Shown in pieces: positions 32,228 to 40,106 of a stretch of DNA of 64,000 bases; position 1 is the stretch's first letter; every line of letters starts with the position of its first letter. A program made the translations under genes and the position numbers. The stretch covers positions 1 through 64,000 of the forward strand of contig NZ_NSGF01000011.1 in assembly GCF_002294995.1 (NCBI RefSeq), read 5' to 3'. The stretch is from Mesorhizobium sp. WSM3860. Lineage in GTDB: Bacteria > Pseudomonadota > Alphaproteobacteria > Rhizobiales > Rhizobiaceae. Below the pieces are notes generated by a model that did no database searches, was not told the origin of the DNA, and saw nothing but the letters and a program-made list of their open reading frames with translations.

Positions 32228-34219
32228 CTACACGCCGAAGGGGTAGGTCTCAGGAACACCGGACGCGGCATGCTCCGGCCCGAGCGGCGTCACGGCGGTG
32301 GTTTCATCGAACCAGACGAGGGCGTCGAATTGCCGCGCAAGCGAGGCGTCGGCATAATGGCTGTGCAGTTCCGTTTCCGGCCGATAGATCACTCCGATGA
32401 ACCGTTCCAGCCGACGTTCGGTCAGCCGATCATGAAGGACTGGATCGGCTCCAAGGTCGAGCAGGAAACGAGCGGCGCCGGCGTCGTGGCAAAGCCGCTC
32501 ATAGCTGTCCTCGCGGGAAGGCCGCACGGACATGACTTCCATTTCGCCGTCCCAATCCTTGGCGGCAGCGACCGTGCCGGCATGCGTGCCGAAGCCGATG
32601 AGGGCCACGTCGTCGCCGAACCGCTGGCGGCAGAGCTGACCGATGTTCACTTCGTCCCTGACGATTCCCATCTCCGTGAAGCGGGCATCGCCGATATGGG
32701 AGTTGTGCGCCCAGACCACGGCCTTGGCATCGGGGGAACGCGCTTCGAGAACATGTTGCAGTGTCTCGAACATGTGCGTGTCGCGCAGGTTCCAGGATTG
32801 CGCGCCGCCATAGTACATCACGCGGTAGTAGTGCTCGGCGGACGCGATGAGCCGGGCGTTCTGCGCGGCCTCTAACAATTCGTCGCCATCCTGGCCGGCG
32901 TGATCGAGTTGACGCGACAGCATGTCCCGGCATTGCCGCAGGACCGCCTCCTCGCATTCCCGGTAGCCTCGGGTGAGCGCCGCCCGGCCATAGGTGGAGG
33001 GTTCGTGCTGCCACGGCGTCAGGCAGCCGTAGCGTTCGCGGGCAATGCTTGCCGCCTCCGGATCGACGCGGTCGAGATATTCCAGGACCGCCGCGATCGA
33101 GCCTCTCATATTGTAGATATCGAGGCCGTAGAAGCCTGCCTGGCTTGCCGGTGTTTCGATCTGCTCGTTGTGCGCACGCAGCCATTCCACGAATGCCGCG
33201 AATTCGGCGTTGCGCCACATCCAGGTGGGAAACCGCTGGAAAGGCATATCGGCGCGCGGCGAAGGTGGGCGACGGCGCACATAGCGGTCGATCGCCGCGG
33301 CGTCGGGCCAGTCGGCTTCAGCGGCGATGATGGTGAAGCCATGTTTCTCGATCAGTCTTCTGGTGATCCAAGCCCGCGCCCGATAGAATTCGGATGTGCC
33401 GTGGCTTGCTTCGCCGAGCAGCACGATGCGCCGATCCGCAAAGCGATCGAAGGCCTCCACAAAGGCGGGAGCATCGAATTCCGGAAGCGGTTCGGCCGCC
33501 GCGGCAATCATCTGGGGAAGACTGCGCGCCGGCGACAGCGGGGTGACACGGTTGGTTCGGATGCGGTTGTTCTCCTGCCAGCCTTCTTCGCCGATCAAAG
33601 GGACAAATCGCACTGCACCGAAATCTTCCTCGCTGTAGGTGGACGCGCCGGTGCGGGTGACTTTGAGGAGGCGCTGCTCGTCAGGGTCATCTCCGACCGG
33701 AATGACGAGTTTGCCGCCGACATCCAATTGCTGCTGCAGGGCGAGTGGCGCGCCGGGCCCGCTCGCAGCGACGACGATGGCATCGAACGGTGCCGCTTCG
33801 GGCCAGCCCTTGGTGCCGTCGCCGGTGCGCACCTCGATGTTGCGATAGCCAAGCGTCTCGAAGCGCCGTCTCGCGGTTTCCGCCAGGCCGCCGTGCCGTT
33901 CGATCGTGTAGACATGATCGACGATGCGGCTCATCACGGCGGCGGCGTAGCCAGATCCCGTGCCGACCTCGAGGACCTGATCGCCGGGGCCGATCTCAGC
34001 CATTTCCAGCATGAGCGCGACGATATAGGGCTGCGATATCGTTTGGCCCTCGGCAATCGGCAGCGGTCCGTCCTCATAGGCAAATTCTTCGAAGCCAGGG
34101 TCCACGAAAGTCTCGCGTGGGACCTCCCGCATCGCTTCTAGGATCTCACGATCATGAATGCCGCGGCGGCGGAGATGAACATCGACCATTCGGCGACGTT
34201 CACGGGACAGGTCGAGCAT
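32228..34219 (-). CDS. Fusion: protein-L-isoaspartate methyltransferase + erythromycin esterase-like
   Basis: 663 aa with two enzyme domains in one frame. Residues about 1-210: PCMT fold, motif I QVLEVGTGSGYAAAVMSRI, then RTGDGTKGWPEAAPFDAI; this type repairs isoaspartyl residues in aged proteins. Residues about 235-640: erythromycin esterase family, with RIVLLGEASHGTSEFYRA containing the expected Glu and His, IIAAEADWPDA and AVVWAHNSHIGD. The second domain's natural substrate is unknown; EreA/B hydrolyse macrolides, but most relatives are uncharacterised. The start is chosen at 34219 because GAGG has good spacing. It follows the PoxB-like gene by 45 bp (15 bp from the longer possible start) and probably shares the promoter at 36052-36076. 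Confidence 0.88.
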   Translation of the reverse strand: MLDLSRERRRMVDVHLRRRGIHDREILEAMREVPRETFVDPGFEEFAYEDGPLPIAEGQTISQPYIVALMLEMAEIGPGDQVLEVGTGSGYAAAVMSRIVDHVYTIERHGGLAETARRRFETLGYRNIEVRTGDGTKGWPEAAPFDAIVVAASGPGAPLALQQQLDVGGKLVIPVGDDPDEQRLLKVTRTGASTYSEEDFGAVRFVPLIGEEGWQENNRIRTNRVTPLSPARSLPQMIAAAAEPLPEFDAPAFVEAFDRFADRRIVLLGEASHGTSEFYRARAWITRRLIEKHGFTIIAAEADWPDAAAIDRYVRRRPPSPRADMPFQRFPTWMWRNAEFAAFVEWLRAHNEQIETPASQAGFYGLDIYNMRGSIAAVLEYLDRVDPEAASIARERYGCLTPWQHEPSTYGRAALTRGYRECEEAVLRQCRDMLSRQLDHAGQDGDELLEAAQNARLIASAEHYYRVMYYGGAQSWNLRDTHMFETLQHVLEARSPDAKAVVWAHNSHIGDARFTEMGIVRDEVNIGQLCRQRFGDDVALIGFGTHAGTVAAAKDWDGEMEVMSVRPSREDSYERLCHDAGAARFLLDLGADPVLHDRLTERRLERFIGVIYRPETELHSHYADASLARQFDALVWFDETTAVTPLGPEHAASGVPETYPFGV

Positions 34220-34264
34220 GTGCATCCTCAACGGAAGTTGCAATCGCAAGCGGCTGCGGCAACG

Positions 34265-36025
34265 TCATCCCTCGGCCTCCATCATCGTCTTGGCCGGCTC
34301 GCGCGCGACGTTCTCCTCGATCCGCTCGCGCCCCGGGGTCTCCGGCAGCGCCTTGCGGAAATTCTTGGCATAATCGGGCGGCATCTTCGGCGGCATCATC
34401 GGCTCGTAGGCATCGACCAGTGCCTGGATGACGACCGGCCCATCGGCGGCGAAGGCTTCGTCAAGGACGCGCTCGACCTCGTCGGCCCGCTCGATGCTGA
34501 AGCCTTTGCCGCCCATTGCCTCGGCCGCCTTGGCAAAATCGATCGGCTGCAATTCGCAACCGAATTGCGGATTGCCGAGAAACATCATCTGCTCCCAGGC
34601 AATTTGGTTCAGCATGTTGTTCTTGATGACCAGGAGCTTCAGCGGAATGCCATAGCGCACGGCCGTCGAGAACTCGCCGAGCTGCATGGCAAACCCGCCG
34701 TCACCGACAATCGCCGCGATCGGCCGGCCCGGAAACGCAATGCCGGCGGCAATTGCGTAGCTCAGCCCGCAGGCCATGGAAGCCAGCGCGCCCGACACGC
34801 CGAAGGCCTGGCCGTCGCGAAGGTCGACATGGCGCGCGGCGAGTTCGGTGTTCTGCCCTGAATCCGTGGCCAATATCGTATTGTCGGCCAGCCGTTCGCC
34901 GAATGCGCGGGCAATCAGTTGCGGCTTGAGCGGATAGCCTTCGCCGGCCTCCGACTGGCGCATCATCTCTCGCCATTCCTGCATCGAGGCCTGCGCCGCC
35001 GCGAGGAATGTACCGTCGGACTTGCGGTTGAGCCGCCGGTTGAGCGCCCGGAGCGTTTCCGCCGCCTCGCCGACCAAGCCTGCCTCGACGGGGAAGCGCA
35101 AACCGATGCGCTGCGCGTCGCAATCTATCTGGACGCCGCGCGCCTGCCCCGGCTTCGGATAATATTCGATGTAGGGAAAGGTCGAGCCGACGATGAGGAC
35201 GGCGTCGCAGGTTTCCATGGCTTCCTGCGACGGCAAGGTTCCCAAGATTCCGATGCCGCCGGTGGTGTAGGGGTGCCCGTCCGGGAGCACGGCCTTGCCG
35301 AGCAGCGCCTTGACGATCGGAGCCTGCAGCAGCTCCGCGGTTTGCCCGAGCTCGGCCGCGGCACCGATCGCGCCGCGCCCCGCCAGGATCGTCACGCGCC
35401 TGGCGTCGTTCAGGATGGCTGCCGCCTTATCCAATTGATCGTCCTCGGCAACGCAATGAGGAAGGAACATGTGCTGCGGCGTATGCGCCGAACGGTTGCG
35501 CTTGGAACGCCCGGCCGCATCGGAAGGCTGCTCCTGGACGTCGCTGGCGATCGAAAGATGGGCGACGCCCTTGCGGGCGAGCGCGGTGCGGCAGGCAAGG
35601 CTTGCCACGTTCTCCATGTGCGCCGCATCCGAGACCTGAACGTTATAGACCGCGACATCGTTGAAGACACGGGTCAGGTCCACGTCCTGTTGGGTGAAGG
35701 TCTCGATGAGATCGTGAAACTGCATCCCGGTAATCGCGAGCACCGGAGCCTGATCGAGCTTGGCGTCGTAGAGTCCGGTCAGAAGGTGGGTGCCGCCCGG
35801 TCCGGATGTGGCAAGGCACACGCCAAGCTTTCCGGTCCACTTGGCATAAGCGCAAGCCATGAATGCGGCGGATTCTTCATGACGCACCTGGACAAAGGAG
35901 ACTTTGTCCCGGTTTTTGCGCAGAGCCTCCATAATGCCGTTGATGCCGTCGCCAGGCAGCCCGAACACGACCTCGACATCCCAGGCAACCAGAGTGTCGA
36001 CAAGAATTTCCGCTGCATTTGGCAT
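34265..36025 (-). CDS. poxB: Thiamine-diphosphate enzyme, pyruvate oxidase/dehydrogenase (PoxB)-like
   Basis: 586 aa. TPP signature GDGGFAMQLGEFSTAVRY followed by IKNN; N-terminal catalytic Glu in VRHEESAAFMACAYAKWTG; GTLPSQEAMETCDAVLIVGS in the middle FAD/DHS-like domain. This is the acetolactate-synthase/pyruvate-oxidase superfamily and looks closest to PoxB-like oxidases, which yield acetate from pyruvate and reduce quinone. No membrane segment; PoxB-type enzymes bind the membrane peripherally. Start at 36025 is set by the promoter; the frame extending to 36085 would overlap it. The symbol marks family resemblance, not proven substrate. Confidence 0.8.
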   Translation of the reverse strand: MPNAAEILVDTLVAWDVEVVFGLPGDGINGIMEALRKNRDKVSFVQVRHEESAAFMACAYAKWTGKLGVCLATSGPGGTHLLTGLYDAKLDQAPVLAITGMQFHDLIETFTQQDVDLTRVFNDVAVYNVQVSDAAHMENVASLACRTALARKGVAHLSIASDVQEQPSDAAGRSKRNRSAHTPQHMFLPHCVAEDDQLDKAAAILNDARRVTILAGRGAIGAAAELGQTAELLQAPIVKALLGKAVLPDGHPYTTGGIGILGTLPSQEAMETCDAVLIVGSTFPYIEYYPKPGQARGVQIDCDAQRIGLRFPVEAGLVGEAAETLRALNRRLNRKSDGTFLAAAQASMQEWREMMRQSEAGEGYPLKPQLIARAFGERLADNTILATDSGQNTELAARHVDLRDGQAFGVSGALASMACGLSYAIAAGIAFPGRPIAAIVGDGGFAMQLGEFSTAVRYGIPLKLLVIKNNMLNQIAWEQMMFLGNPQFGCELQPIDFAKAAEAMGGKGFSIERADEVERVLDEAFAADGPVVIQALVDAYEPMMPPKMPPDYAKNFRKALPETPGRERIEENVAREPAKTMMEAEG

Positions 36026-36051
36026 GGCAAGGCTCCGCTGAATGCCTTCCG

Positions 36052-36076
36052 AACCAGCAGGGCGGCAGTTGGTTCC
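36052..36076 (-). promoter_or_regulatory. EcfG-type promoter, PoxB-like/PCMT-Ere operon
   Basis: Minus strand: GGAAC at 36076-36072, 17-bp spacer, GTT at 36054-36052; divergent from 36122-36146. Confidence 0.7.
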
Positions 36077-36121
36077 CTTGGCCACGCGACCAAGGACCGC
36101 CTCGCCAGGAGCGAATTCGCG

Positions 36122-36146
36122 GGAACGAGCGAGCCGGACGCGGATT
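36122..36146 (+). promoter_or_regulatory. Weaker EcfG-type promoter, 36207 gene
   Basis: GGAAC at 36122-36126, 18-bp spacer, TT at 36145-36146 (A replaces G). 61 bp before the ATG. Confidence 0.45.
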
Positions 36147-36206
36147 GAATCCTCATTCGCTGACGAGCAAAGCGGCAGGATTGGCGATTAGCCGGAAGGG
36201 TTCATC

Positions 36207-36470
36207 ATGAGCGAGCCACTGAAAACCACAAATCACGAGGTGATCCGGGCGTGGATTGAAGCCCGCGAAGGCAGACCTGCAGTCGCGCGGACTTCGGGCA
36301 AGGGAGCGGTGCTGCGCGTCGACTTCGGCGAGCAGGAAGAGGATCTGCAGCCCGTCGAATGGGAGGAGTTCTTCGCCATATTGGATGGCAACGACCTTGC
36401 CTTCGTGCACCAGGACATAACGGCGGAAGGTTTGCCCAGTCGTTTCAACAAATTCGTCGAGCGTGGATGA
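36207..36470 (+). CDS. Conserved small protein, paralogue of 24596-24868
   Basis: 87 aa. TTNHEVIRAWIEAREGRPAV, LRVDFGEQEEDLQPVEWEEF and SRFNKFVER align throughout with the protein at 24596. Both copies are preceded by an EcfG-type element and lie divergent from a stress-controlled metabolic operon. GGAAGGG is 6-7 bases before the ATG. Cytoplasmic and acidic; function unknown. Confidence 0.82.
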   Translation: MSEPLKTTNHEVIRAWIEAREGRPAVARTSGKGAVLRVDFGEQEEDLQPVEWEEFFAILDGNDLAFVHQDITAEGLPSRFNKFVERG

Positions 36471-36525
36471 GCGAAGCACCAGGCGATCAGGCGAAAGCAA
36501 CTCGCTTGCTGGTTTCACCTGCCGT

Positions 36526-36738
36526 CTATTGATTGCCCGGCATTTTGTTGCTGCCTTGCGGATCCTTTTTTATGCCGGCGGCCGGAGACGTGTCCTGGGG
36601 TGCGTTTCCGCCCTGGTTCTGCTCAGGTGCCCGCTTCATCGGTGCCGTCGGCCAACCACTCTGGATGTAGGCGAAGGCCCAGTAACATGCCAACAGCACG
36701 ACTACCGTCAGGATCAGCGGCAACAGCACTCGTCTCAC
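36526..36738 (-). CDS. Small single-span membrane protein
   Basis: 70 aa from a GTG at 36738, with AGGAG upstream. VRRVLLPLILTVVVLLACYW is one N-terminal membrane helix, then a hydrophilic tail of Pro, Gly, Lys and Gln ending GSNKMPGNQ. It follows the YflT-like gene by 8 bp and is therefore in its operon. The tail probably faces the periplasm. Confidence 0.65.
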   Translation of the reverse strand: MRRVLLPLILTVVVLLACYWAFAYIQSGWPTAPMKRAPEQNQGGNAPQDTSPAAGIKKDPQGSNKMPGNQ

Positions 36739-36746
36739 GCTGACTC

Positions 36747-37304
36747 CTATTTGCTCTGCTGACGGTAATCGCCCGCCCGCGGATCGAAACCGGTCCAACC
36801 GCCAGCTTCGTAGTCGTTCCGCCGTTCGCCGATGTCCACCGACCTGGAGTCGTGAAGGATCGCTTGTGCCTGCGGAGCGAGGTCTTCTTCGACGCGAGCG
36901 GTAACCAGAGTGCCGCCCCGGCGAACGCCTTCGGCATAGACATGGGCGTCGTCCTCCGACACGCCGTCGCCGGTCAGACTGCCGATGATACCGCCGGCCG
37001 CTCCACCCACGACTGCGCCGGCGGCGGCGCCCGCGGCGGTCGCTGCAAGCCAGCCAGCCGCCACGACCGGACCCACGCCAGGTATTGCTATGGCGCCGAG
37101 ACCCGTCGCCAGGCCGCCCGCGCCACCCACGACCGCCCCAATCCCGGCGCCGCTGGCTGCATCCTCGGCCGCGGAAGAATGGCGGCCGTCGGCATTGTTG
37201 GCGATGATGCTGAGATCGGTTGCCGGCACGCCCATGGACTCCAACTCGCCCACGGCATCAGCGGCATCGTCATAGTCGTCGAACAGCGCGGTGATGGTTT
37301 GCAT
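36747..37304 (-). CDS. YflT-like general stress protein with glycine-zipper
   Basis: 185 aa. The N terminus (MQTITALFDDYDDAADAVGE, MGVPATDLSIIANN) is the general-stress 17M/YflT-type domain; residues about 50-110 are a Gly/Ala-rich zipper (AAGAAAGAVVGGAAGGIIGS) that may insert in membranes; the C terminus ends in a VTARVEEDLAPQAQAIL domain and a basic tail. Members are stress-induced in many bacteria; molecular function unknown. It sits 11 bp downstream of the frameshifted secreted-protein gene. Confidence 0.82.
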   Translation of the reverse strand: MQTITALFDDYDDAADAVGELESMGVPATDLSIIANNADGRHSSAAEDAASGAGIGAVVGGAGGLATGLGAIAIPGVGPVVAAGWLAATAAGAAAGAVVGGAAGGIIGSLTGDGVSEDDAHVYAEGVRRGGTLVTARVEEDLAPQAQAILHDSRSVDIGERRNDYEAGGWTGFDPRAGDYRQQSK

Positions 37305-37315
37305 TTTGATGACTC

Positions 37316-37523
37316 CTATCGATTACTGTTGGCGGCAAAGACGTTGCCCTGACAGTCGAGCGCGACGGAGACGCTCTTTCCGTCTTTCTTCTCCTCGCCG
37401 CGCAGCCTTGCCAACAAAGGTTTGCGCGTTATCGGCTGCGACCTTCGGAAAAACGAGCGAGGTCGCAGCAACGGCTAATGGCGCGAGAACTGTCCGCGGC
37501 GCGAGAAGTGTGCGCATGTTCAT
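37316..37523 (-). pseudogene. Small secreted protein, frameshifted
   Basis: ATG 37523 (AAGGAGCTTGAGGCC before it) gives MNMRTLLAPRTVLAPLAVAA and TSLVFPKVAADNAQTFVGKA, a signal-peptide-like start. The frame then becomes Arg-rich, while another frame reads EEKKDGKSVSVALDCQGNVF and stops at 37316. Joining the two near 37390-37410 would give a secreted protein of about 68 aa. Either a true frameshift mutation or a sequence error. An EcfG-type promoter is upstream, so the gene was or is stress-controlled. Confidence 0.5.
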
Positions 37524-37557
37524 GGCCTCAAGCTCCTTGCTCGATGGACCGGAGCCG

Positions 37558-37582
37558 AACAAGCGACTCAGCGCTTTGTTCC
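37558..37582 (-). promoter_or_regulatory. EcfG-type promoter, 37523/YflT-like operon
   Basis: Minus strand: GGAAC at 37582-37578, 17-bp spacer, GTT at 37560-37558; presumably drives 37523 to 36526. Confidence 0.68.
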
Positions 37583-37614
37583 AGTCGGAGTCGTTCGATT
37601 CTCAGATGGCGCCC

Positions 37615-37824
37615 GATTGAACGCTACAAGTTGGTCTTCGTGCCGTTCAGCGGCGGCCATCCGAACGGAATGGCGCAAGACGTCGTCACCGGATTCCTCA
37701 ACGACAAGGGCGAGGCAAGAGGCCGTCCTGCGGCGCGGCCGTCGACAGATCCGGCTCGCTGCTGATTGCCGCCGATGTTGGCAACACGGTGTGGCGGGTG
37801 ACGGCCGCGGCTCAGAGCGCGTAG
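37615..37824 (+). pseudogene. 3' remnant of PQQ-type sugar (sorbosone) dehydrogenase
   Basis: Frame one reads RYKLVFVPFSGGHPNGMAQD and VVTGFLNDKGEARGRP; after a shift near 37735 the next frame reads VDRSGSLLIAADVGNTVWRV and stops at 37822. These are the C-terminal blocks of glucose/sorbosone dehydrogenase-type beta-propellers. The first 300 or more residues are absent. Confidence 0.6.
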
Positions 37825-37861
37825 GCGGCCGACCACGGGGCGCCTTACCCTCCCTGGGACA

Positions 37862-37886
37862 GGAACATTTGCAGCCCTTGTCGGTT
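37862..37886 (+). promoter_or_regulatory. EcfG-type promoter, 37946 gene
   Basis: GGAAC at 37862-37866, 17-bp spacer, GTT at 37884-37886; 59 bp before the ATG. Confidence 0.68.
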
Positions 37887-37945
37887 AGCTCAAGACCAGC
37901 GATATGGTTGCTGGAGACACCACCTTCGACAGGAAGGGAAACGCC

Positions 37946-38107
37946 ATGTTCGGCTCCGATTTATGGCTGTTCGTTGTTGCCGGCGGTCCGCTGATCCTTC
38001 TCATTGCGATCATCTACGTCCTTTTCACCCGCCGTCACAGAGGCCCAGTCGAACGGCGCGAGAGCGACCGGGCGACCGAGCGCTTGTACCGCGAGCAAAA
38101 GGACTAG
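37946..38107 (+). CDS. Small single-span membrane protein (53 aa)
   Basis: MFGSDLWLFVVAGGPLILLI plus AIIYVLFTRR is one membrane helix; the remainder (RGPVERRESDRATERLYREQ) is charged and cytoplasmic by the positive-inside rule. AGGAAGGG precedes the ATG. Resembles small rhizobial stress membrane proteins of unknown role. Confidence 0.65.
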   Translation: MFGSDLWLFVVAGGPLILLIAIIYVLFTRRHRGPVERRESDRATERLYREQKD

Positions 38108-38238
38108 CGCACCAGCCAAGCTGTCGCGCCCAAGTCATTGTTTTCACGCGATTTCGGAAATGCTCCGCGCGCGACGCGGCTTGCCTGATCTCCGCGCCGA
38201 ACGGCGTTGCCGAGCCCATCTCGCAAAACTCTGACAGC

Positions 38239-38263
38239 GGAACAAGCGGGCCCCGCGGCTGTT
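38239..38263 (+). promoter_or_regulatory. EcfG-type promoter, nucleotidyltransferase-phosphoesterase operon
   Basis: GGAAC at 38239-38243, 17-bp spacer, GTT at 38261-38263; 31 bp before the ATG. Confidence 0.7.
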
Positions 38264-38294
38264 ATCGAAAGGTCCGAAATCGGAGCAGCAGTTG

Positions 38295-39101
38295 ATGACC
38301 AACGACGAGTTGCCGGGTCTGCCAGCATCGCTCCCCGTGATCGACGCGAAAGCCGAGCCAACGCTGAAAAGCGCCGCGGCGGAAGCGTTTTATACCCATG
38401 CGATCCGCGAGCTCGCCGCTACCGACATTCCTTTCCTCGTCGCCGGGACCTACGCGGTGAGTGCCTATACCGGCGTTGTTCGGCAAACCAAGGATCTGGA
38501 TATCTTCTGCAAGGCCGGAGACTGCGCGCGCATACTCGAGCATTTCAAGGACATCGGCTATGCGGTCGAGATCCGGGACGACCGCTGGCTCGGAAAGGTC
38601 TTCGAGGGCAAGCATTTCTTCGATGTTATCTTCGCCTCGGCCAACGGCACGATGCAGGTCAAGGATCAGTGGCTGGAGCATGCCCGCCAAGTCGAGCTGC
38701 TGGGCAGCCGGGTTCGGATCATCGGCCCAACGGAACTCATCTGGTCGAAATGCTTCATCCAGGACAGAGGACGCCACGACGGCGCGGACATCGCCCACAC
38801 CATCCTCAAGGCGCACGATCAGATCGATTGGCAAAGGCTGCTCGCCTATCTCGATGTCCATTGGGAAGTGCTGCTGATGCAGGTTCTCAACTTCCGGTGG
38901 ATCTATCCCAGCGAGCGGGACCGCATTCCGGACTGGCTGCTCGACGAGCTTCTGGGCCGGCTTGCGCGGCAAAGGCAGTTGCCGTCACCCAAAATGAAGA
39001 TCTGCCGCGGCCGCCTGCTGTCGCAGGTCGACTATGAGATCGACGTCAAGGAATGGGGGTTCGCCGGCGTCGGCGGCGTTGGAGAGATGCGCGATGCCTG
39101 A
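38295..39101 (+). CDS. Nucleotidyltransferase-fold protein
   Basis: 268 aa. GTYAVSAYTGVVRQTKDLDI carries the pol-beta-type G-[ST]...D-x-D arrangement (the Asp pair in DLDIF), with a possible third acid in HFFDVIF. The pattern suits the nucleotidyltransferase AbiEii/DUF-type group rather than a classical polymerase. The stop overlaps the start of the metallophosphoesterase by eight bases, so the pair acts together. TTG at 38292 and ATG at 38295 are both possible; the latter is chosen. Substrate unknown. Confidence 0.72.
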   Translation: MTNDELPGLPASLPVIDAKAEPTLKSAAAEAFYTHAIRELAATDIPFLVAGTYAVSAYTGVVRQTKDLDIFCKAGDCARILEHFKDIGYAVEIRDDRWLGKVFEGKHFFDVIFASANGTMQVKDQWLEHARQVELLGSRVRIIGPTELIWSKCFIQDRGRHDGADIAHTILKAHDQIDWQRLLAYLDVHWEVLLMQVLNFRWIYPSERDRIPDWLLDELLGRLARQRQLPSPKMKICRGRLLSQVDYEIDVKEWGFAGVGGVGEMRDA

Positions 39102-39840
39102 CCCAACCGAATCAGCGAAAACGAACGGCAACGGTGTCATCAAGGTGGCCGCCATCGGCGACCTGCATGTCCAGGAGGATGCCCAGACCTCCTACCGCGA
39201 CCTGTTCGGCGAGATATCGCGCGAGGCCGACGTGCTGGTCCTTACAGGCGACCTCACCAATCTCGGAAAACCGCGTGAGGCGGAACTTCTGGCCGAGGAT
39301 CTGCGCGCATGCTCGATTCCGGTGGTCGCGGTTCTCGGCAACCATGACTACGAATCCGGTTGCGTCGAGCAGATCGCTGCAACGCTCCGCCAGGCGGGGG
39401 TCCATCTCCTCGATGGCCAGGCGGTAGAACTGAAGGATGTCGGCTTCGTCGGCGTGAAGGGTTTTGTCGGTGGCTTCGGTCGAAGGATGCTTGGCTCCTT
39501 CGGCGAGCCGGCGATCAAGGCGATGGTGGCGGAGAGCGTCAACGAGGCCATGAGGCTCGAGAATGCCATGCGGCAGGTGCGCGCCAAGCGCACGCTCGTG
39601 GTGCTCCACTATGCGCCGGTTCCCGAGACGGTGGCGGGAGAGCCCCCGGAAATCTTTCCGTTCCTCGGCTCTTCGCGGCTGGCCGAAACCATCGACCGCT
39701 TCAAGGTAAGCGCCGTGGTGCATGGCCATGCCCATCGCGGCTCGTATGAAGGCCGGACCCCTGGTGGGGCCAGCGTCTACAACGTCGCCATGCATATTGC
39801 GAAGCCAACCGGCCGTCCTTATGCGCTACTCGAAATCTGA
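39094..39840 (+). CDS. Calcineurin-like metallophosphoesterase
   Basis: 248 aa. All five metal motifs are visible: AAIGDLHV, VLTGDLTNLG, VLGNHDYE, VVLHYAPV and VVHGHAHRGSYEG. The class hydrolyses phosphoesters, including nucleotides, cyclic nucleotides and DNA ends. GGAGAG precedes the ATG. It is followed by the small gene and Ku copy 2 with its own EcfG-type promoter between. Substrate not assignable from sequence. Confidence 0.86.
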   Translation: MPDPTESAKTNGNGVIKVAAIGDLHVQEDAQTSYRDLFGEISREADVLVLTGDLTNLGKPREAELLAEDLRACSIPVVAVLGNHDYESGCVEQIAATLRQAGVHLLDGQAVELKDVGFVGVKGFVGGFGRRMLGSFGEPAIKAMVAESVNEAMRLENAMRQVRAKRTLVVLHYAPVPETVAGEPPEIFPFLGSSRLAETIDRFKVSAVVHGHAHRGSYEGRTPGGASVYNVAMHIAKPTGRPYALLEI

Positions 39841-39871
39841 GGCGCAGCGTTGCCTGCCGGTGTGCCGCTTC

Positions 39872-39896
39872 GGAACCATGCCGGCAGCGATGAGTT
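39872..39896 (+). promoter_or_regulatory. EcfG-type promoter, second ku operon
   Basis: GGAAC at 39872-39876, 17-bp spacer, GTT at 39894-39896; 28 bp before the small gene at 39925. Confidence 0.7.
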
Positions 39897-39924
39897 GTGC
39901 CGGAGACCAACGGAACTAACTTCG

Positions 39925-40101
39925 ATGCCTGATCCCAGACAGCCGGATCCCGATCGCGACACGCCGATGCCGGCGCCCAGCTGGAAGCCGGAGCCGGTCA
40001 GGGAGCAGGAGGACGACGAGCTGCCGGACGAGGCGCCGCGCCCAAATGCTGATGAAACCGACGATCCGCCGGCGCAGGCCGAGCGCGTCCCGACGGAGTG
40101 A
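39925..40101 (+). CDS. Small acidic Pro-rich protein upstream of ku
   Basis: 58 aa: MPDPRQPDPDRDTPMPAPSW, then acidic disordered sequence ending AERVPTE. It stops 5 bp before the Ku ATG, so the two are coupled. No family recognised. Its location between promoter and ku suggests a partner or leader role. Confidence 0.6.
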   Translation: MPDPRQPDPDRDTPMPAPSWKPEPVREQEDDELPDEAPRPNADETDDPPAQAERVPTE

Positions 40102-40106
40102 GCTCG

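Noticed and set aside
34919..36148. A 409-codon plus-strand open frame
   Set aside because: Antisense to the PoxB-like gene with its thiamine signature.
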